Origin: Desulfamplus sp. | Lineage (GTDB): Bacteria; Desulfobacterota; Desulfobacteria; Desulfobacterales; Desulfobacteraceae | DNA length: 32,078 nt | Assembly: GCA_015232465.1 (NCBI GenBank) | Contig: JADFZO010000036.1 | Span: 1-32,078 of the forward strand | Direction of reading: 5' to 3' | Part shown: positions 15,946 to 25,604 of the stretch, piece after piece | How positions within the stretch are numbered: the first letter of the stretch is position 1 | Layout: each line of letters begins with the position of its first letter | Notes under the pieces: model-generated | Told to the model about the DNA's origin: nothing | What the model saw: only the letters and a program-made list of their open reading frames with translations | Databases searched by the model: none | Made by a program: the position numbers and the translations under genes

Positions 15946-17736
15946 ATGTTAAAAGTTCCATTATTAAATAAGTTTGCCCTCTCAATGCTGTGTATGGTCA
16001 TAATATCTATATATATCAGCATAATAGAGATTAGCCTATTTACTCTACAATGCCATGCAGCAACACCAGATGCCTACATAACTGATCTTCGATATTGGAC
16101 AACTCCAGACTACACACGAATTGTTATTAATGTCTCTGATGAGAGAAGGTATATCTATCAATTTCTTGATGAAGACCCTTCAGTTAAGCGTCCCAAAAGG
16201 CTCTATTTAGATATTAAAAAATCGTTAATAGGCAAAGACCTTCCAAGCCATACCCGAATAAATGATGATCTCTTAATGCAGGTTAGGGCTGGTCAATACA
16301 GTGAAGATACTGTTAGGGTTGTTGTTGATATTAAATCTTTTGATAGCTACAAAGTCTTTTCAATGAGCGATCCATTTAGGATTATTGTTGATGTTTGGGG
16401 AGATAAATCAGAAAGTAGTCAAGAGCCAAAGATAGTAGAGAGTGAAGAGCCAAAAGAACCTGCACCCAATGATAATAAATCTATTTTAGACCAAGCAGAG
16501 AAAGAGGAGTTTGCTATAAAAAGATCATTAAAAAGATCGACCAAAATATCTGCTGTTACAGTTGTAGAAGATAGTCTGCCAACTTTAGAGGAACCTCCTT
16601 CTTCTGCTGCTCCTTCTGATACTTCTTTAGCAGAAGAAGAGGCTGAATTATCTTCTAAGACCTCTACAAAAATAGCAACTAAATCTTCATCACCACTGGT
16701 TAAAATTGAGTCTGAAACCGACTCTAAAGATGCAGAGCATCTACCTGTAAAAAAATCTTTAAAAGCATCGACCATGATTCTCTCTGATGCCACAAGAAAG
16801 CTCCTTAGAGACTCTTTGGCTAAACAATCAGAAACCCAATCAAAAGAGCGACCTGAAAAAGAAAATGCACAGACTCAATCTAAGAAGGAGTCTGTAAAGG
16901 TTGCATCTAAAGACAATAGTAAAAAAGAGCCTCAAGTGACCACAAGAGTAGCAACAAAGGGGACAACAAGGGTGGTACAGCAGATTGCTCCTGGTTCAAA
17001 TGTTGATAAAATAAAAGCATCTGCTATTGCAAAACAGCTTGCACTTGGAGTTAAAACTATCGTAATTGACCCAGGACATGGGGGCAGAGACCCTGGCGCC
17101 TCTGGTGGTTGCAGTGGGGGTGTTTATGAAAAAGATGTTGTGCTTACCATATCTAAAAAACTTGCATCTAAAATAAAATCTCGACTTGATTGCAACGTAA
17201 TTTTAACCCGCTCAAGCGATACCTATCTAACTCTTGAGGAGAGAACAGCCATTGCCAACACAAAAAATGCTGATCTCTTTATCTCAATGCACTGCAACGC
17301 CTCAAACGATAGCAGACTTATGGGAATTGAGACATATTATCTTAATCTTGCAACTGACGAGAGGGCAATTAATGTTGCAGCACGCGAAAATGCAACATCA
17401 AGAAAAAATATTAGCGATCTCTCATCAATTCTCAATGATCTTATGAAGAATGCAAAAATTAATGAATCAAGCAGGTTAGCTGCCGTAGTGCAGAGCAATC
17501 TTTATAGTGGCATTGCCAAAAGATACTCACACACTAAAAATCTTGGTGTAAAGCAGGCACCTTTTTATGTTCTGCTTGGTGCAAGTATGCCCTCAATATT
17601 AATTGAAGCCTCTTTTATCAGCAATCCAGAAGAGTGCAGAAGGCTTACCAACTCTACATATCAAGATGTTCTTTGCGATGCTATAACAGATGGTATTGCA
17701 AAATATATTAGAGATACAAATCCACAGAGGTTTTAA
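15946..17736 (+). CDS. N-acetylmuramoyl-L-alanine amidase (AMIN + Amidase_3), AmiC-like
   Basis: This 596-aa exported cell-wall hydrolase cleaves the amide between muramic acid and the stem peptide during cell separation. A hydrophobic N-terminal segment (about 9-33) ending near CHAATPDA looks like a signal peptide. An AMIN domain (about 40-160, YITDLRYWTTPDYTR) follows, which in relatives targets the enzyme to the septum. About 190 residues of Ser/Thr/Lys/Glu-rich linker come next, with two copies of a K(K/R)SLKxST-like motif. The Amidase_3 domain begins at TIVIDPGHGGRDPG (zinc ligand H378). It continues with the catalytic-domain segment LFISMHCNAS and ends in the usual LIEASFISNPEE. The linker is unusually long. 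No SD is obvious at ATG 15946. Confidence 0.93.
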   Translation: MLKVPLLNKFALSMLCMVIISIYISIIEISLFTLQCHAATPDAYITDLRYWTTPDYTRIVINVSDERRYIYQFLDEDPSVKRPKRLYLDIKKSLIGKDLPSHTRINDDLLMQVRAGQYSEDTVRVVVDIKSFDSYKVFSMSDPFRIIVDVWGDKSESSQEPKIVESEEPKEPAPNDNKSILDQAEKEEFAIKRSLKRSTKISAVTVVEDSLPTLEEPPSSAAPSDTSLAEEEAELSSKTSTKIATKSSSPLVKIESETDSKDAEHLPVKKSLKASTMILSDATRKLLRDSLAKQSETQSKERPEKENAQTQSKKESVKVASKDNSKKEPQVTTRVATKGTTRVVQQIAPGSNVDKIKASAIAKQLALGVKTIVIDPGHGGRDPGASGGCSGGVYEKDVVLTISKKLASKIKSRLDCNVILTRSSDTYLTLEERTAIANTKNADLFISMHCNASNDSRLMGIETYYLNLATDERAINVAARENATSRKNISDLSSILNDLMKNAKINESSRLAAVVQSNLYSGIAKRYSHTKNLGVKQAPFYVLLGASMPSILIEASFISNPEECRRLTNSTYQDVLCDAITDGIAKYIRDTNPQRF

Positions 17737-17771
17737 ATCATACAACATAATAAAATTAAGGAGAAAATAAA

Positions 17772-18563
17772 ATGACATTTGAAAATCTTATTTTTGAAGT
17801 TGATAACACAATTGCAACTATAAAATTTAACAGACCCAAAGCTCTTAATGCTTTAAATCAGGCTCTATTTGATGAGCTTGATACTCTGATTAACCAAGTT
17901 GAAAAAAATAGAGATATAAGGGTTTTGATTTTAACTGGTTCTGGTGAAAAGGCTTTTGTTGCTGGTGCAGACATCTCAGAGCTTGCAAAGATGAATCCAC
18001 TTTTAACCAAAAGATTTTCAACTACTGGACAAAAGATATTTTCACATTTAGAGAGCCTTCCTATCCCTGTGATTGCTGCGGTAAATGGTTTTGCACTTGG
18101 CGGAGGCACAGAGGTTGCTTTAGCTTGCGATTTTATCTATGCCTCAGAAAAGGCTGTTTTTGGTCTGCCTGAAATTACACTTGGATTGATTCCTGGATTT
18201 GGCGGCACTCAACGTCTTGCAAGGCTTGTTGGCACAAATTTGGCTAAAGAGCTTATATTTACTGGAAAAACTTTTGGAGCAGAAGAGGCAAAGAGCTACG
18301 GCATTGTAAACAAAATCTTTCCACCTGAATCGTTGATGGAGGAGGTTCTTAAAACTGCTAATGCTATTGCTGCAAAGGGTGCTGTATCGCTCCGTGCTGC
18401 AAAAGAGGCTGTCAATTATGGTAGAGATATTGATCTTGAGATTGGCTGCCGTTTTGAGGCTAATGCTTTTGGTCTTTGTATGGCAAGTAAAGATGGAAAA
18501 GAGGGAACATCAGCATTTCTTGCAAAACGAAAACCAGATTTTACTGGAACTCTTGATGATTAA
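17772..18563 (+). CDS. Enoyl-CoA hydratase / crotonase family protein
   Basis: This 263-aa protein is of the crotonase superfamily, which stabilises an acyl-CoA enolate. The first oxyanion-hole segment is FVAGADISEL and the second is GFALGGGTEVALACD. Both glutamates of true hydratases are in place: E114 in GGGTEVAL and E134 in PEITLGLIPGFGGTQRL. It is therefore likely an active enoyl-CoA or 3-hydroxybutyryl-CoA hydratase, adding water to a trans-2-enoyl-CoA. It has a strong AAGGAG 8 nt before the ATG. The phenylacetate-CoA ligase type gene follows, which suggests a shared acyl-CoA degradation or fermentation role. Confidence 0.92.
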   Translation: MTFENLIFEVDNTIATIKFNRPKALNALNQALFDELDTLINQVEKNRDIRVLILTGSGEKAFVAGADISELAKMNPLLTKRFSTTGQKIFSHLESLPIPVIAAVNGFALGGGTEVALACDFIYASEKAVFGLPEITLGLIPGFGGTQRLARLVGTNLAKELIFTGKTFGAEEAKSYGIVNKIFPPESLMEEVLKTANAIAAKGAVSLRAAKEAVNYGRDIDLEIGCRFEANAFGLCMASKDGKEGTSAFLAKRKPDFTGTLDD

Positions 18564-18634
18564 TCTTTTAATTATACCCAAGTAATTTATCTTAAAAAAT
18601 CACAAGCTATAAAAGTTATAGGAGTAAAAGATCA

Positions 18635-19939
18635 ATGCCAATTTATAATATGGATTTTGAAACCATGCCCCGTGAGGCTCTTGAATCCATACAGTTAAGC
18701 CGCCTTAAAGCCACTCTTGATCGAGTTTATGCAACAGTGCCGTTTTATCGTGAAAACTTTAAAAAAGCTGGTATTACACCATCTGATATAAAAACTCTTA
18801 AAGACCTGCAAAAAATTCCTTTTACAGTAAAGCAAGATTTAAGAGACAACTACCCTTATGGTATGTTTGCTGTTCCTATGCAAAATGTGGTAAGAATCCA
18901 CGCATCTTCTGGCACAACTGGAAAACCTACAGTTGTTGGATACACACGAAGAGACATCGCAACTTGGGCAGAGCTTATGGCACGAAGCCTTGCTGCTGGA
19001 GGAGCTACAAGCCAAGATATTGTTCACAACGCCTATGGGTATGGACTTTTTACTGGGGGACTTGGCGTCCATTATGGTGCTGAAATGCTTGGGGCATCAG
19101 TAATTCCTGTCTCTGGTGGCAACACCAAACGTCAAATAATCATAATGAAAGATTTTAAGCCCACAATTCTTACTGGCACACCATCGTATATTCTTCATCT
19201 TGCAGAGGTTGCTCAAGAGATGGGTGTCTCATTTGAGGAGCTAAACTTTAAATCTGGAATTTTTGGGGCTGAGCCTTGGTCTGAAGATATGAGAGCTGAC
19301 CTTGAGGCAAAATTGCATCTTAAAGCCATTGATATTTATGGATTGAGCGAAGTTATGGGTCCTGGTGTCTCTATTGAGTGTTATGAGGCTCAAAAAGGTC
19401 TGCACATATTTGAAGATCACTTTATTGCTGAGATCATAAATCCAGAGACTGGCGAGTCTCTTCCTTACGGCGAAACAGGGGAGCTGGTTTTCACATCAAT
19501 CACAAAAGAGGCTTTTCCAGTTATCCGTTATAGAACAAGAGATATAACATCTCTAAATCCTGAGCCTTGCGTATGCGGACGCACGCACGTTAGAATGCAA
19601 AAGGTCTCAGGCAGAACTGATGATATGCTTATTATCAGGGGCGTTAATGTCTTTCCATCTCAAATTGAGAGCGTGCTGATGAAAAATAGAGAGATTCAGC
19701 CCCACTATCAGCTTGTGGTTGATAGAGTTGATAATCTTGATACACTTACAGTTATGGTTGAGGTTGGTCAGGAGTTCTTTTCTGATGAGATTAAGACTCT
19801 TCAAAATATGGAGCAAAAACTCTCTAATGATATTAAGGAGTATTTAGGGGTTTCAGCTAAAATTAAACTTGTTGAGCCAAAAACCATTCAAAGAAGCGAA
19901 GGAAAGGCTGTAAGGGTAATTGACAAAAGAAAAAAATAG
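18635..19939 (+). CDS. Phenylacetate-CoA ligase family protein (PaaK-like)
   Basis: This 434-aa adenylate-forming CoA ligase has the PaaK layout. The ATP loop is SSGTTGKPT (91-99). The motif [18 protein letters not shown] is followed by GELVFTS and RYRTRD. The metal-proximal [10 protein letters not shown] segment has the usual cysteines, and [17 protein letters not shown] is the hinge. A C-terminal lysine-containing region ends in [12 protein letters not shown]. PaaK ligases convert aryl- or arylacetic acids to CoA esters in the cytoplasm. In AT-rich Desulfobacterota such genes occur in multiple copies, often beside an ACT gene as here, and their substrates are mostly untested. AGGAG lies about 10 nt upstream of ATG 18635. 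Confidence 0.93.
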   Translation: MPIYNMDFETMPREALESIQLSRLKATLDRVYATVPFYRENFKKAGITPSDIKTLKDLQKIPFTVKQDLRDNYPYGMFAVPMQNVVRIHASSGTTGKPTVVGYTRRDIATWAELMARSLAAGGATSQDIVHNAYGYGLFTGGLGVHYGAEMLGASVIPVSGGNTKRQIIIMKDFKPTILTGTPSYILHLAEVAQEMGVSFEELNFKSGIFGAEPWSEDMRADLEAKLHLKAIDIYGLSEVMGPGVSIECYEAQKGLHIFEDHFIAEIINPETGESLPYGETGELVFTSITKEAFPVIRYRTRDITSLNPEPCVCGRTHVRMQKVSGRTDDMLIIRGVNVFPSQIESVLMKNREIQPHYQLVVDRVDNLDTLTVMVEVGQEFFSDEIKTLQNMEQKLSNDIKEYLGVSAKIKLVEPKTIQRSEGKAVRVIDKRKK

Positions 19940-19975
19940 ATTGTCCATAAAATAATAACAAGGAGGTATTAACCG

Positions 19976-20407
19976 ATGAGGGTTGAGCAGATTTCAATTT
20001 TTCTTGAAAACAAGGCGGGCAGACTTGCTGAGGTTACAGCTATTCTAAGAGATGCCAATGTCAATATCAGGGCGTTATCTCTTGCAGATACAACAGATTT
20101 TGGGATACTTCGATTAATCGTAAATGATAATCAAACGGCTGAAGAAGTATTAAGAAGAGAGGGGTTTACAGTTGGTAAGACAAATGTTTTAGCAATTGAG
20201 GTAGAAGATGTTCCAGGTGGTCTTAATAATGTGCTTGATCCTCTCACATCTGCTGGAATTAATGTTGAGTATATGTATGCCTTTGCAAACACTAAGGGTA
20301 ACAATGCAATCATGATATTTAGATTTCATGATCTTGATAAAGCCATCTCAATTCTAAAAGATAATAGTATCAAAGTGATTAAAGGGGAAGATGTTTATAA
20401 CCTTTGA
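19976..20407 (+). CDS. Tandem ACT-domain protein (COG4747-type)
   Basis: This 143-aa protein consists of two ACT domains and nothing else. The first starts [20 protein letters not shown] (residues 3-68) and the second [20 protein letters not shown] (69-140). Each has the ligand-binding turn (NKAGRL, DVPGGL). Proteins of this type commonly sit directly after PaaK-like ligases and are thought to sense an amino acid or aryl acid, although direct evidence is sparse. A very strong ribosome site AAGGAGG lies 9 nt before the ATG. It is the last gene of the plus-strand run and is followed at once by a hairpin terminator. Confidence 0.88.
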   Translation: MRVEQISIFLENKAGRLAEVTAILRDANVNIRALSLADTTDFGILRLIVNDNQTAEEVLRREGFTVGKTNVLAIEVEDVPGGLNNVLDPLTSAGINVEYMYAFANTKGNNAIMIFRFHDLDKAISILKDNSIKVIKGEDVYNL

Positions 20408-20420
20408 TTTAAATTTTGAG

Positions 20421-20460
20421 GCACTGGATTTACATAGTGTGATTCCAGTGCTTTTAATTT
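20421..20460 (+). terminator. Intrinsic terminator between convergent genes
   Basis: GCACTGGA and TCCAGTGC form an 8-bp stem that continues, after a T-T mismatch, with TTACA/TGTGA around a TAG loop. TTTTAATTT follows. It ends the transcript carrying the ACT gene. On the other strand the flank reads CAAAATTT, so it may also stop transcription coming from the PIG-L gene. Confidence 0.85.
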
Positions 20461-20466
20461 AAAGGT

Positions 20467-21891
20467 TTATCTGATTTTATCAACAACCGCTTGATTATAA
20501 ATATCGCTTATTGGAATCACAAAAAATAGCTCATTGCTGCGAACCGCACGCCTATAATAGCTCACATTTTTACCCATAATATCACGTTTTACACTTGCAA
20601 TTGCCATCTTTATCGCACCTATTGAAAAACGCCATGATGTATCTAAACGTAAATCATTCATCGCCTCAAGTGAGAGGATTTTCTCATTTTGCGTATCTTC
20701 TGATAGATAGTGCGAGTAGATGGCTTTAAAATAGATGGCACTATCAAACGCGGGCGGCAAAGAGATCACACTCCCCATTTTTCCGTAAGGGTAATACTCA
20801 TTTAAAACAAGATGGTTTGTGTAGAGATACAAATAGCCCCTTCTAATATCATGGGAGCTACTCTGCCTTGTTGCAGCCATTTTTATCGAATCAAATAGGG
20901 CAATTGAGCTAAATTTATGATCAGGGTGTTTATCAATTGCAGGGTATGGGCTAACAATAATATCTGGCTCAATTTTGATAATCAGATTCATAAGATTTTT
21001 GACTAAAGAGTTCCAACTTGCCTCACCTTCAAGAGTATTGGCAAGCTCTGAGGTGTTCTGCTCTCTAAAAAAGTTAATGTCTGATATTTGAGTGTATAGA
21101 GCCTTTACTCTATTTGGATTATTCTCAAACATTTTTTGCAACGTGCCATCAAAAAATCCAAGATTGATAATATTTTCAGGAGGCACACCACCAAGTAAAG
21201 GGACTGTCAGGCTGTTCCATGTTCTTAATTTCCCCTTTTTGATAAAATGGCTCTCTTTATTGCTATAAATTTCATCATACTGATAAGTGCCAGCATCGCC
21301 AGCAGTAATTGTGATGATGTAGATGTTTTGGCTGTTATTAAATCTATTTGAGCTACTATAAAGCCCAAAAGCTGCAATCTCAGCATCGTCAGGGTGCGGG
21401 GCAATGATCAGTATTTTGGAGCGTGTTATATCTTGATTTTTAAACAAAATTAGCTCTAAAGTTTGATCCTTAAAAATAGCCCTTTTTCCCTTAATCTCTA
21501 TTTGGTATTCAGACTCAAATTTTGAGATCAAGGGCGAAATATTGATATATCTAATCCCGCTTGCACCATTTTCAAAATATTCAAAAATATGATTTTGCTC
21601 TGATTCAGATATTAGTTGTGCCTCTGGCTCAAAGAATCTGCCTAAAAATGTGCTCTCAATTTTGAGCTTTAAAAATGCTGAGTAACTATCTTTGCCTAAA
21701 ACTGGGGTCTTAAATTTTGAATCGTGAAGTTGTAGTTTAAAAATTTGAGCATCTGTTTTTGTAAAATCATAGTTATAATCTGCTGAGGTTTTGTATGGGT
21801 ATGCTGAGGTTCTTACGCCCATTATGTAGATAATTAGAGTAAATATAAGTGCTGCAATCAGGCAGGCAGATAAAAAAAGTGGCTTATTCAA
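20467..21891 (-). CDS. Membrane-anchored PIG-L/LmbE-family deacetylase
   Basis: A 475-residue protein with an N-terminal membrane anchor ([21 protein letters not shown]). A ~135-residue novel domain follows, then a PIG-L N-acetylglucosaminyl deacetylase domain. The metal site HPDD is at 174-177 (AP-HPDDAE) and the distal HPDH at 330-333, numbered from the longest frame. The family removes acetyl or related groups from amino sugars and small molecules; the likely substrate is an envelope sugar, by inference. Starts are uncertain. The longest frame begins with TTG 21915, which has no ribosome site. I chose TTG 21891, which overlaps the kinase stop as TTGAATAA and has GAGATGGA upstream. Translation is probably coupled to the kinase. 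Confidence 0.78.
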   Translation of the reverse strand: MNKPLFLSACLIAALIFTLIIYIMGVRTSAYPYKTSADYNYDFTKTDAQIFKLQLHDSKFKTPVLGKDSYSAFLKLKIESTFLGRFFEPEAQLISESEQNHIFEYFENGASGIRYINISPLISKFESEYQIEIKGKRAIFKDQTLELILFKNQDITRSKILIIAPHPDDAEIAAFGLYSSSNRFNNSQNIYIITITAGDAGTYQYDEIYSNKESHFIKKGKLRTWNSLTVPLLGGVPPENIINLGFFDGTLQKMFENNPNRVKALYTQISDINFFREQNTSELANTLEGEASWNSLVKNLMNLIIKIEPDIIVSPYPAIDKHPDHKFSSIALFDSIKMAATRQSSSHDIRRGYLYLYTNHLVLNEYYPYGKMGSVISLPPAFDSAIYFKAIYSHYLSEDTQNEKILSLEAMNDLRLDTSWRFSIGAIKMAIASVKRDIMGKNVSYYRRAVRSNELFFVIPISDIYNQAVVDKIR

Positions 21892-24544
21892 TAGATATAT
21901 CCATCTCTTTTGCAATATTTTTTAAAATTGTGAGTGCTGGCGGAAAATCAAAGTTATCAATATAACCCTCCATTTTAAGAATCGAATCTCTAAAAATTGA
22001 GTTTATCATAATATCTTTTAAAGATTCAAATACGTTTAAAGAGCTTGCATCGTTGTAGTTAAGAAATTTTGCAAGTTTTAAAATAATAGGTGCAACCTTA
22101 ATTGGATCAACTGGCTCGTCAGTTTGAATAGCGTTTAAAATATATTTTTTTATAACTTTATCAATTCCATGAACCACAAAATCTATCTCATTTTTTAAGT
22201 TTGAGAGCAAAATATCGCACTCTAAACCATAATTGCTACTTATCTCACTTTGCAGACTATTTTTTTGATAGTTAGAGAGTTTATGCTCTAAATCTTTTGC
22301 TGCAACAAATATCTTTTGGGCTGAAAGGTTGCCTCCAACCCCTTTGAGCGTATGGGCAATACGCGAGGCAGAGTCAAGGTTACCCTTATTTATGAGCAAT
22401 TTAATCTCATCAGTTATTGATGCGTAGTGTTTGATAAAATCAATCAGAAGTTCGCGATAGAGTTTTTTATTCCCATTTAGCCTTATTAGTGCAGATTTAA
22501 TATCAAGTCCTGGAAGAGAGTCAGGCAGGTCAACATCTTTTGAGATAACCTCTATCTTATTTATCCCTTCTTGCCTATTCTGTTTTGTTTCAGATTTTAA
22601 TAGATTACGCTCAATATTTGGCTCTATCCACCTTTTAAGGATAGACAAAAGAGTCTTTGGCTCTATTGGTTTTGAAACATAATCGTCCATACCAGCCTCA
22701 AAGCACAGCTCTTTAGCACCAGCCATAGCGTGGGCAGTCATGGCAATAATTGGGATATGGCTAACTCTGCTATCTTTTTTTATGATAGATGTTGCCTCAT
22801 AACCGCTCATTACAGGCATCTGAATATCCATCAAGATAAGTTCATACGACCCATTTTGAGCCATATCAACAGCCTCTTTGCCGTTATGTGCAACATCAAC
22901 AATAAGCTCAAATCCTCTTAAAATTTCAGTTGCAACCTGCTGATTTATCTTGTTATCCTCAACAAGAAGTATTTTTGCTCCAATTATAGATGAAAAATCT
23001 TCATCAGCCTGATTTTGTTGATCTTGCTTGATTTTAGTATATCCTTCTTCTGTTTGCTGGCTCTTAACATTAAAATTTAGAGTAAAAAAGAATGTGCTTC
23101 CAACACCAAACTTGCTTTGAACATCTATCTTGCCGCCCATCATCTCTACAATTTGCTTTGAGATGCTAAGACCAAGACCAGTGCCTCCAAATTTTCGGGT
23201 TACCGATGCGTCTGCCTGTGTAAATGGCTCAAATAGTTTATCAATCTGATCTGGTGTAAGACCTATGCCAGTATCTGAAACTGAAAATCGAATAGAGCAG
23301 CTATTGTCGTTCGCCTCGTTAGATGACAAGTTGCTATCTGACTCTAATGCTTCTTTTTCTGACGCTTCTTCTATTGGCTCTACTTTTACGATAATACGAC
23401 CAGATTCAGTAAACTTAACTGCATTGCTTGTAAGATTGAGCAGAACTTGACCCAAATGCAGAGGGTCGCCAACAAGAAAGAGCGGTGTTTTTTCATCTAT
23501 TGAACTTACAAGCTCAAGCCCCTTTTGTGCTGCACTTATAGATGTCATTGCAACTGTATTTTTTATAATCTCATCAAGTCTAAAATCAACTGATTCGATT
23601 GTAAATTTTCCAGCCTCTATTTTTGAAAAATCGAGAATGTCGTTAATAATTTTAAGAAGAGATTGTGATGCAGATTCTATTTTAGATAGATAGCCGTGCT
23701 GCTGTGAAGATAGCCCGGTTTTAAGTGCAAGATCACAAAAGCCAATGATAGCATTCATTGGAGTTCTTATCTCATGGCTCATGTTTGCTAAAAATTCGCT
23801 CTTTGCACGGGTTGCAGACTCTGCTGCTTCTCTTGCTGCTATTGTGTGGGCTAATGATCTTTCGTTTGCAGCAATAAGAGCATTTATATTTCTTGATAAA
23901 AGCCCTATCTCATCAAAAGCGTGTGTTGGCTTTATGGGTATGTATGAGTTTGTTCCGGGTTTTATGTTAGAGACTGAGCTTGCTAAATCAGCCACTGGCT
24001 GGCTAACAATTCGCTCTGAGGTGTTAAGAATAAGGAGTGCAGCAATTAAAAGCTGTATCAGCATTAGGGTTGTTTGAGTTACAGCAGCTTTTATCGCTTC
24101 GCTCTGGATATACTCTTCATTTTGAATAACAATAATTGACCCTATCTGCTCATTTGAATTAACTGGAGAAAATAGCGGATATATATCACCTTTATCAAAA
24201 TATTTGCTGATATGTTTGGGGTTTATAGATTCATTCAGTTGGTGGGAGAGCTTTTCAATCTTAAAATTTTCAGAAGATTCAATTTTTGCTCCATCTATAA
24301 TGGAGCTTGTTAAAAGTCCTTCTAATATCTCATTGGCAATCTCTTCATTAAATGCAAAAACTGCAACTTCAGCCTGCTGCTGAATAACACGAATCAGCTT
24401 ATCTTGAATAGTTTTGCTCATTTTAAGCTGATAGTAGTATGAGTAGTGATATATTAATATACCTGCAAATGTTAAAAAGATGAGCAGTCCAATAGTAACA
24501 TGGAATACCAACTTGTGCTGAAGAGTTTGGGTTGAATATTTCAT
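21884..24544 (-). CDS. BarA-like hybrid sensor kinase (HAMP-HisKA-HATPase-REC-Hpt)
   Basis: An 886-aa tripartite hybrid kinase. It has transmembrane segments at about 13-35 and 158-175 around a ~120-residue periplasmic region. HAMP comes next (about 178-230). HisKA has phosphoacceptor H257 ([14 protein letters not shown]). The ATPase domain has N374 in [17 protein letters not shown], and the [10 protein letters not shown] glycine box. The receiver domain (523-640) has the pair ED at 529-530, phosphoacceptor D573 and K625 in SKP. The Hpt domain has H731 in [12 protein letters not shown]. The phosphate path H257-D573-H731 is intact. No output domain is present, so a separate regulator is needed, and the HTH-REC protein upstream is the obvious candidate. 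No SD precedes the ATG. The PIG-L gene overlaps its 3' end. Confidence 0.93.
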   Translation of the reverse strand: MKYSTQTLQHKLVFHVTIGLLIFLTFAGILIYHYSYYYQLKMSKTIQDKLIRVIQQQAEVAVFAFNEEIANEILEGLLTSSIIDGAKIESSENFKIEKLSHQLNESINPKHISKYFDKGDIYPLFSPVNSNEQIGSIIVIQNEEYIQSEAIKAAVTQTTLMLIQLLIAALLILNTSERIVSQPVADLASSVSNIKPGTNSYIPIKPTHAFDEIGLLSRNINALIAANERSLAHTIAAREAAESATRAKSEFLANMSHEIRTPMNAIIGFCDLALKTGLSSQQHGYLSKIESASQSLLKIINDILDFSKIEAGKFTIESVDFRLDEIIKNTVAMTSISAAQKGLELVSSIDEKTPLFLVGDPLHLGQVLLNLTSNAVKFTESGRIIVKVEPIEEASEKEALESDSNLSSNEANDNSCSIRFSVSDTGIGLTPDQIDKLFEPFTQADASVTRKFGGTGLGLSISKQIVEMMGGKIDVQSKFGVGSTFFFTLNFNVKSQQTEEGYTKIKQDQQNQADEDFSSIIGAKILLVEDNKINQQVATEILRGFELIVDVAHNGKEAVDMAQNGSYELILMDIQMPVMSGYEATSIIKKDSRVSHIPIIAMTAHAMAGAKELCFEAGMDDYVSKPIEPKTLLSILKRWIEPNIERNLLKSETKQNRQEGINKIEVISKDVDLPDSLPGLDIKSALIRLNGNKKLYRELLIDFIKHYASITDEIKLLINKGNLDSASRIAHTLKGVGGNLSAQKIFVAAKDLEHKLSNYQKNSLQSEISSNYGLECDILLSNLKNEIDFVVHGIDKVIKKYILNAIQTDEPVDPIKVAPIILKLAKFLNYNDASSLNVFESLKDIMINSIFRDSILKMEGYIDNFDFPPALTILKNIAKEMDISIE

Positions 24545-24627
24545 TTAAACAGTTTTGTATTGAACATTCAAAGTTTGCAGAAAAGGCAGATTATTTGACC
24601 ATAAATCCTTAGAGATTTATTAAAATT

Positions 24628-24656
24628 TAGAGACGCACACAAATCATGCGTCTCTA
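24628..24656 (-). terminator. Hairpin downstream of the HTH-REC gene (possible repeat palindrome)
   Basis: TAGAGACGCA (24628-24637) and TGCGTCTCTA (24647-24656) are perfect 10-bp arms around a 9-nt loop. On the minus strand it lies 16 bp after the response-regulator stop and is followed by an AT-rich stretch (AATTTTAAT), so it may act as a terminator. The GAGACGC core resembles widespread repetitive palindromes, so a REP-like element is the alternative. Confidence 0.6.
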
Positions 24657-24672
24657 TGTATATATTGTTCAA

Positions 24673-25284
24673 CTATTTTCTGCGTTTATTTCTAATATGC
24701 TCTTTTACCCAGTGAAGGTCCCTTAGCAGGTCTTCAGATTTATCAACAAGCTCTGCATTATCAACTGGTTTTTCCATATAATCATCAGCACCAGCATCTA
24801 AAATAGCATTCACATTCTCTTTAGTTGCATGACCTGTGAGTATAAGAATTTTGATGTGTGAAGTTGAGTCGTTGTTCTTAAGGAACTTACAAGCCTCAAA
24901 GCCGTCCATCTGAGGCATCATAAGATCAAGAATGATAAGGTCTGGATTGAACTGTTTTGCCTTTACACCAGCCTCAAAACCATCTTTTGCTATCTCAACC
25001 TCAAAAGACTCTTGAATAAAGAGCTTCTCAAGACCCTTTACAACCAAATCATTGTCATCAACAATAAGAACTCTTGCTGGTGCATCAATCTGTCTTATCA
25101 TCATCTTCATGCCTTGGGCTTTAAGTGATTTTTCAAGATCAGATTTGATTATTCTGTGGTGTCCGCCAGGTGTTACGAAAGAGTTTATCTTTCCAGCTTT
25201 AACCCAACGCCACATACTCATCCGAGTTACACCACAATATTTTGCTGCTTGAGGAATTGTTAGAATATCAGGATTTTTACTCAT
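24673..25284 (-). CDS. Response regulator with N-terminal excisionase/MerR-type HTH
   Basis: This 203-aa protein has an unusual order, with the DNA-binding domain first. Residues 8-52 form an excisionase-type helix-turn-helix (TIPQAAKYCGVTRMSMWRWV) with the wing TPGGHHRI. A receiver domain (70-190) follows. It has the acidic pair D76-D77, phosphoacceptor D120 (LIILDLMMPQMDG), T150 and K172 (MEKP), so phosphorylation chemistry looks intact. It ends in a basic tail (KEHIRNKRRK). Winged excisionase domains usually bind short DNA sites in pairs. It is separated from the hybrid kinase by 128 bp with a hairpin. A very good AAGGAGAAG lies about 10 nt before the ATG, and a promoter candidate lies 31-61 bp upstream. 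Confidence 0.88.
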   Translation of the reverse strand: MSKNPDILTIPQAAKYCGVTRMSMWRWVKAGKINSFVTPGGHHRIIKSDLEKSLKAQGMKMMIRQIDAPARVLIVDDNDLVVKGLEKLFIQESFEVEIAKDGFEAGVKAKQFNPDLIILDLMMPQMDGFEACKFLKNNDSTSHIKILILTGHATKENVNAILDAGADDYMEKPVDNAELVDKSEDLLRDLHWVKEHIRNKRRK

Positions 25285-25604
25285 TTTTTTTACTTCTCCT
25301 TTTTTTAAAATATAATTATGTTTCAGTTTGTATTTAAGATGTCAATTCTTCGATAGGTAATTTTCTTGCTTTCAATTTTATGTTTTTTACACATACCCCC
25401 TTTATTTTTCCAAAACTCATACAATGAATGCCAAATAACTACAATTTTATAAGATATTATTTTTACACTAAAATTTTGTAGTATAAAACAAATACATTCA
25501 TAACTTGACCCCTGTAAAAAATAGCAAAAGATAAATGTAAAGGCAAGAGCAAATATAACATTATTTTTATTAAGTTGATTTTTTTTAGAAAACACCCGAA
25601 TTTC
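25285..25604 (-). other. 320-bp intergenic region upstream of the HTH-REC gene
   Basis: This AT-rich stretch holds no gene I can support. An open frame on the minus strand (25595-25323, GTG start) encodes 90 residues, but it has no ribosome site, no recognisable domain and a low-complexity Ile/Lys/Phe composition, so I treat it as chance. The region contains the promoter candidate for the HTH-REC gene at 25315-25345. No clear terminator after pgi was found. Confidence 0.5.
25315..25345 (-). promoter_or_regulatory. Promoter candidate for the HTH-REC regulator
   Basis: On the minus strand a perfect -35 TTGACA (25345-25340) is followed by a 19-bp spacer and CATAAT (25320-25315), five of six bases of the -10 consensus. 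The spacer is 2 bp longer than ideal. The predicted start is about 24 bp before the AAGGAGAAG ribosome site. Confidence 0.4.

Noticed and set aside
16419-16793. 124-aa minus-strand frame under the amidase linker
   Set aside because: Complement of a low-complexity Ser/Lys/Glu linker, which opens antisense frames by composition alone.
25323-25595. 90-aa open frame on the minus strand in the 320-bp gap
   Set aside because: GTG start with no ribosome site, no domain, Ile/Lys/Phe-rich composition, and it overlaps the promoter candidate of the HTH-REC gene.
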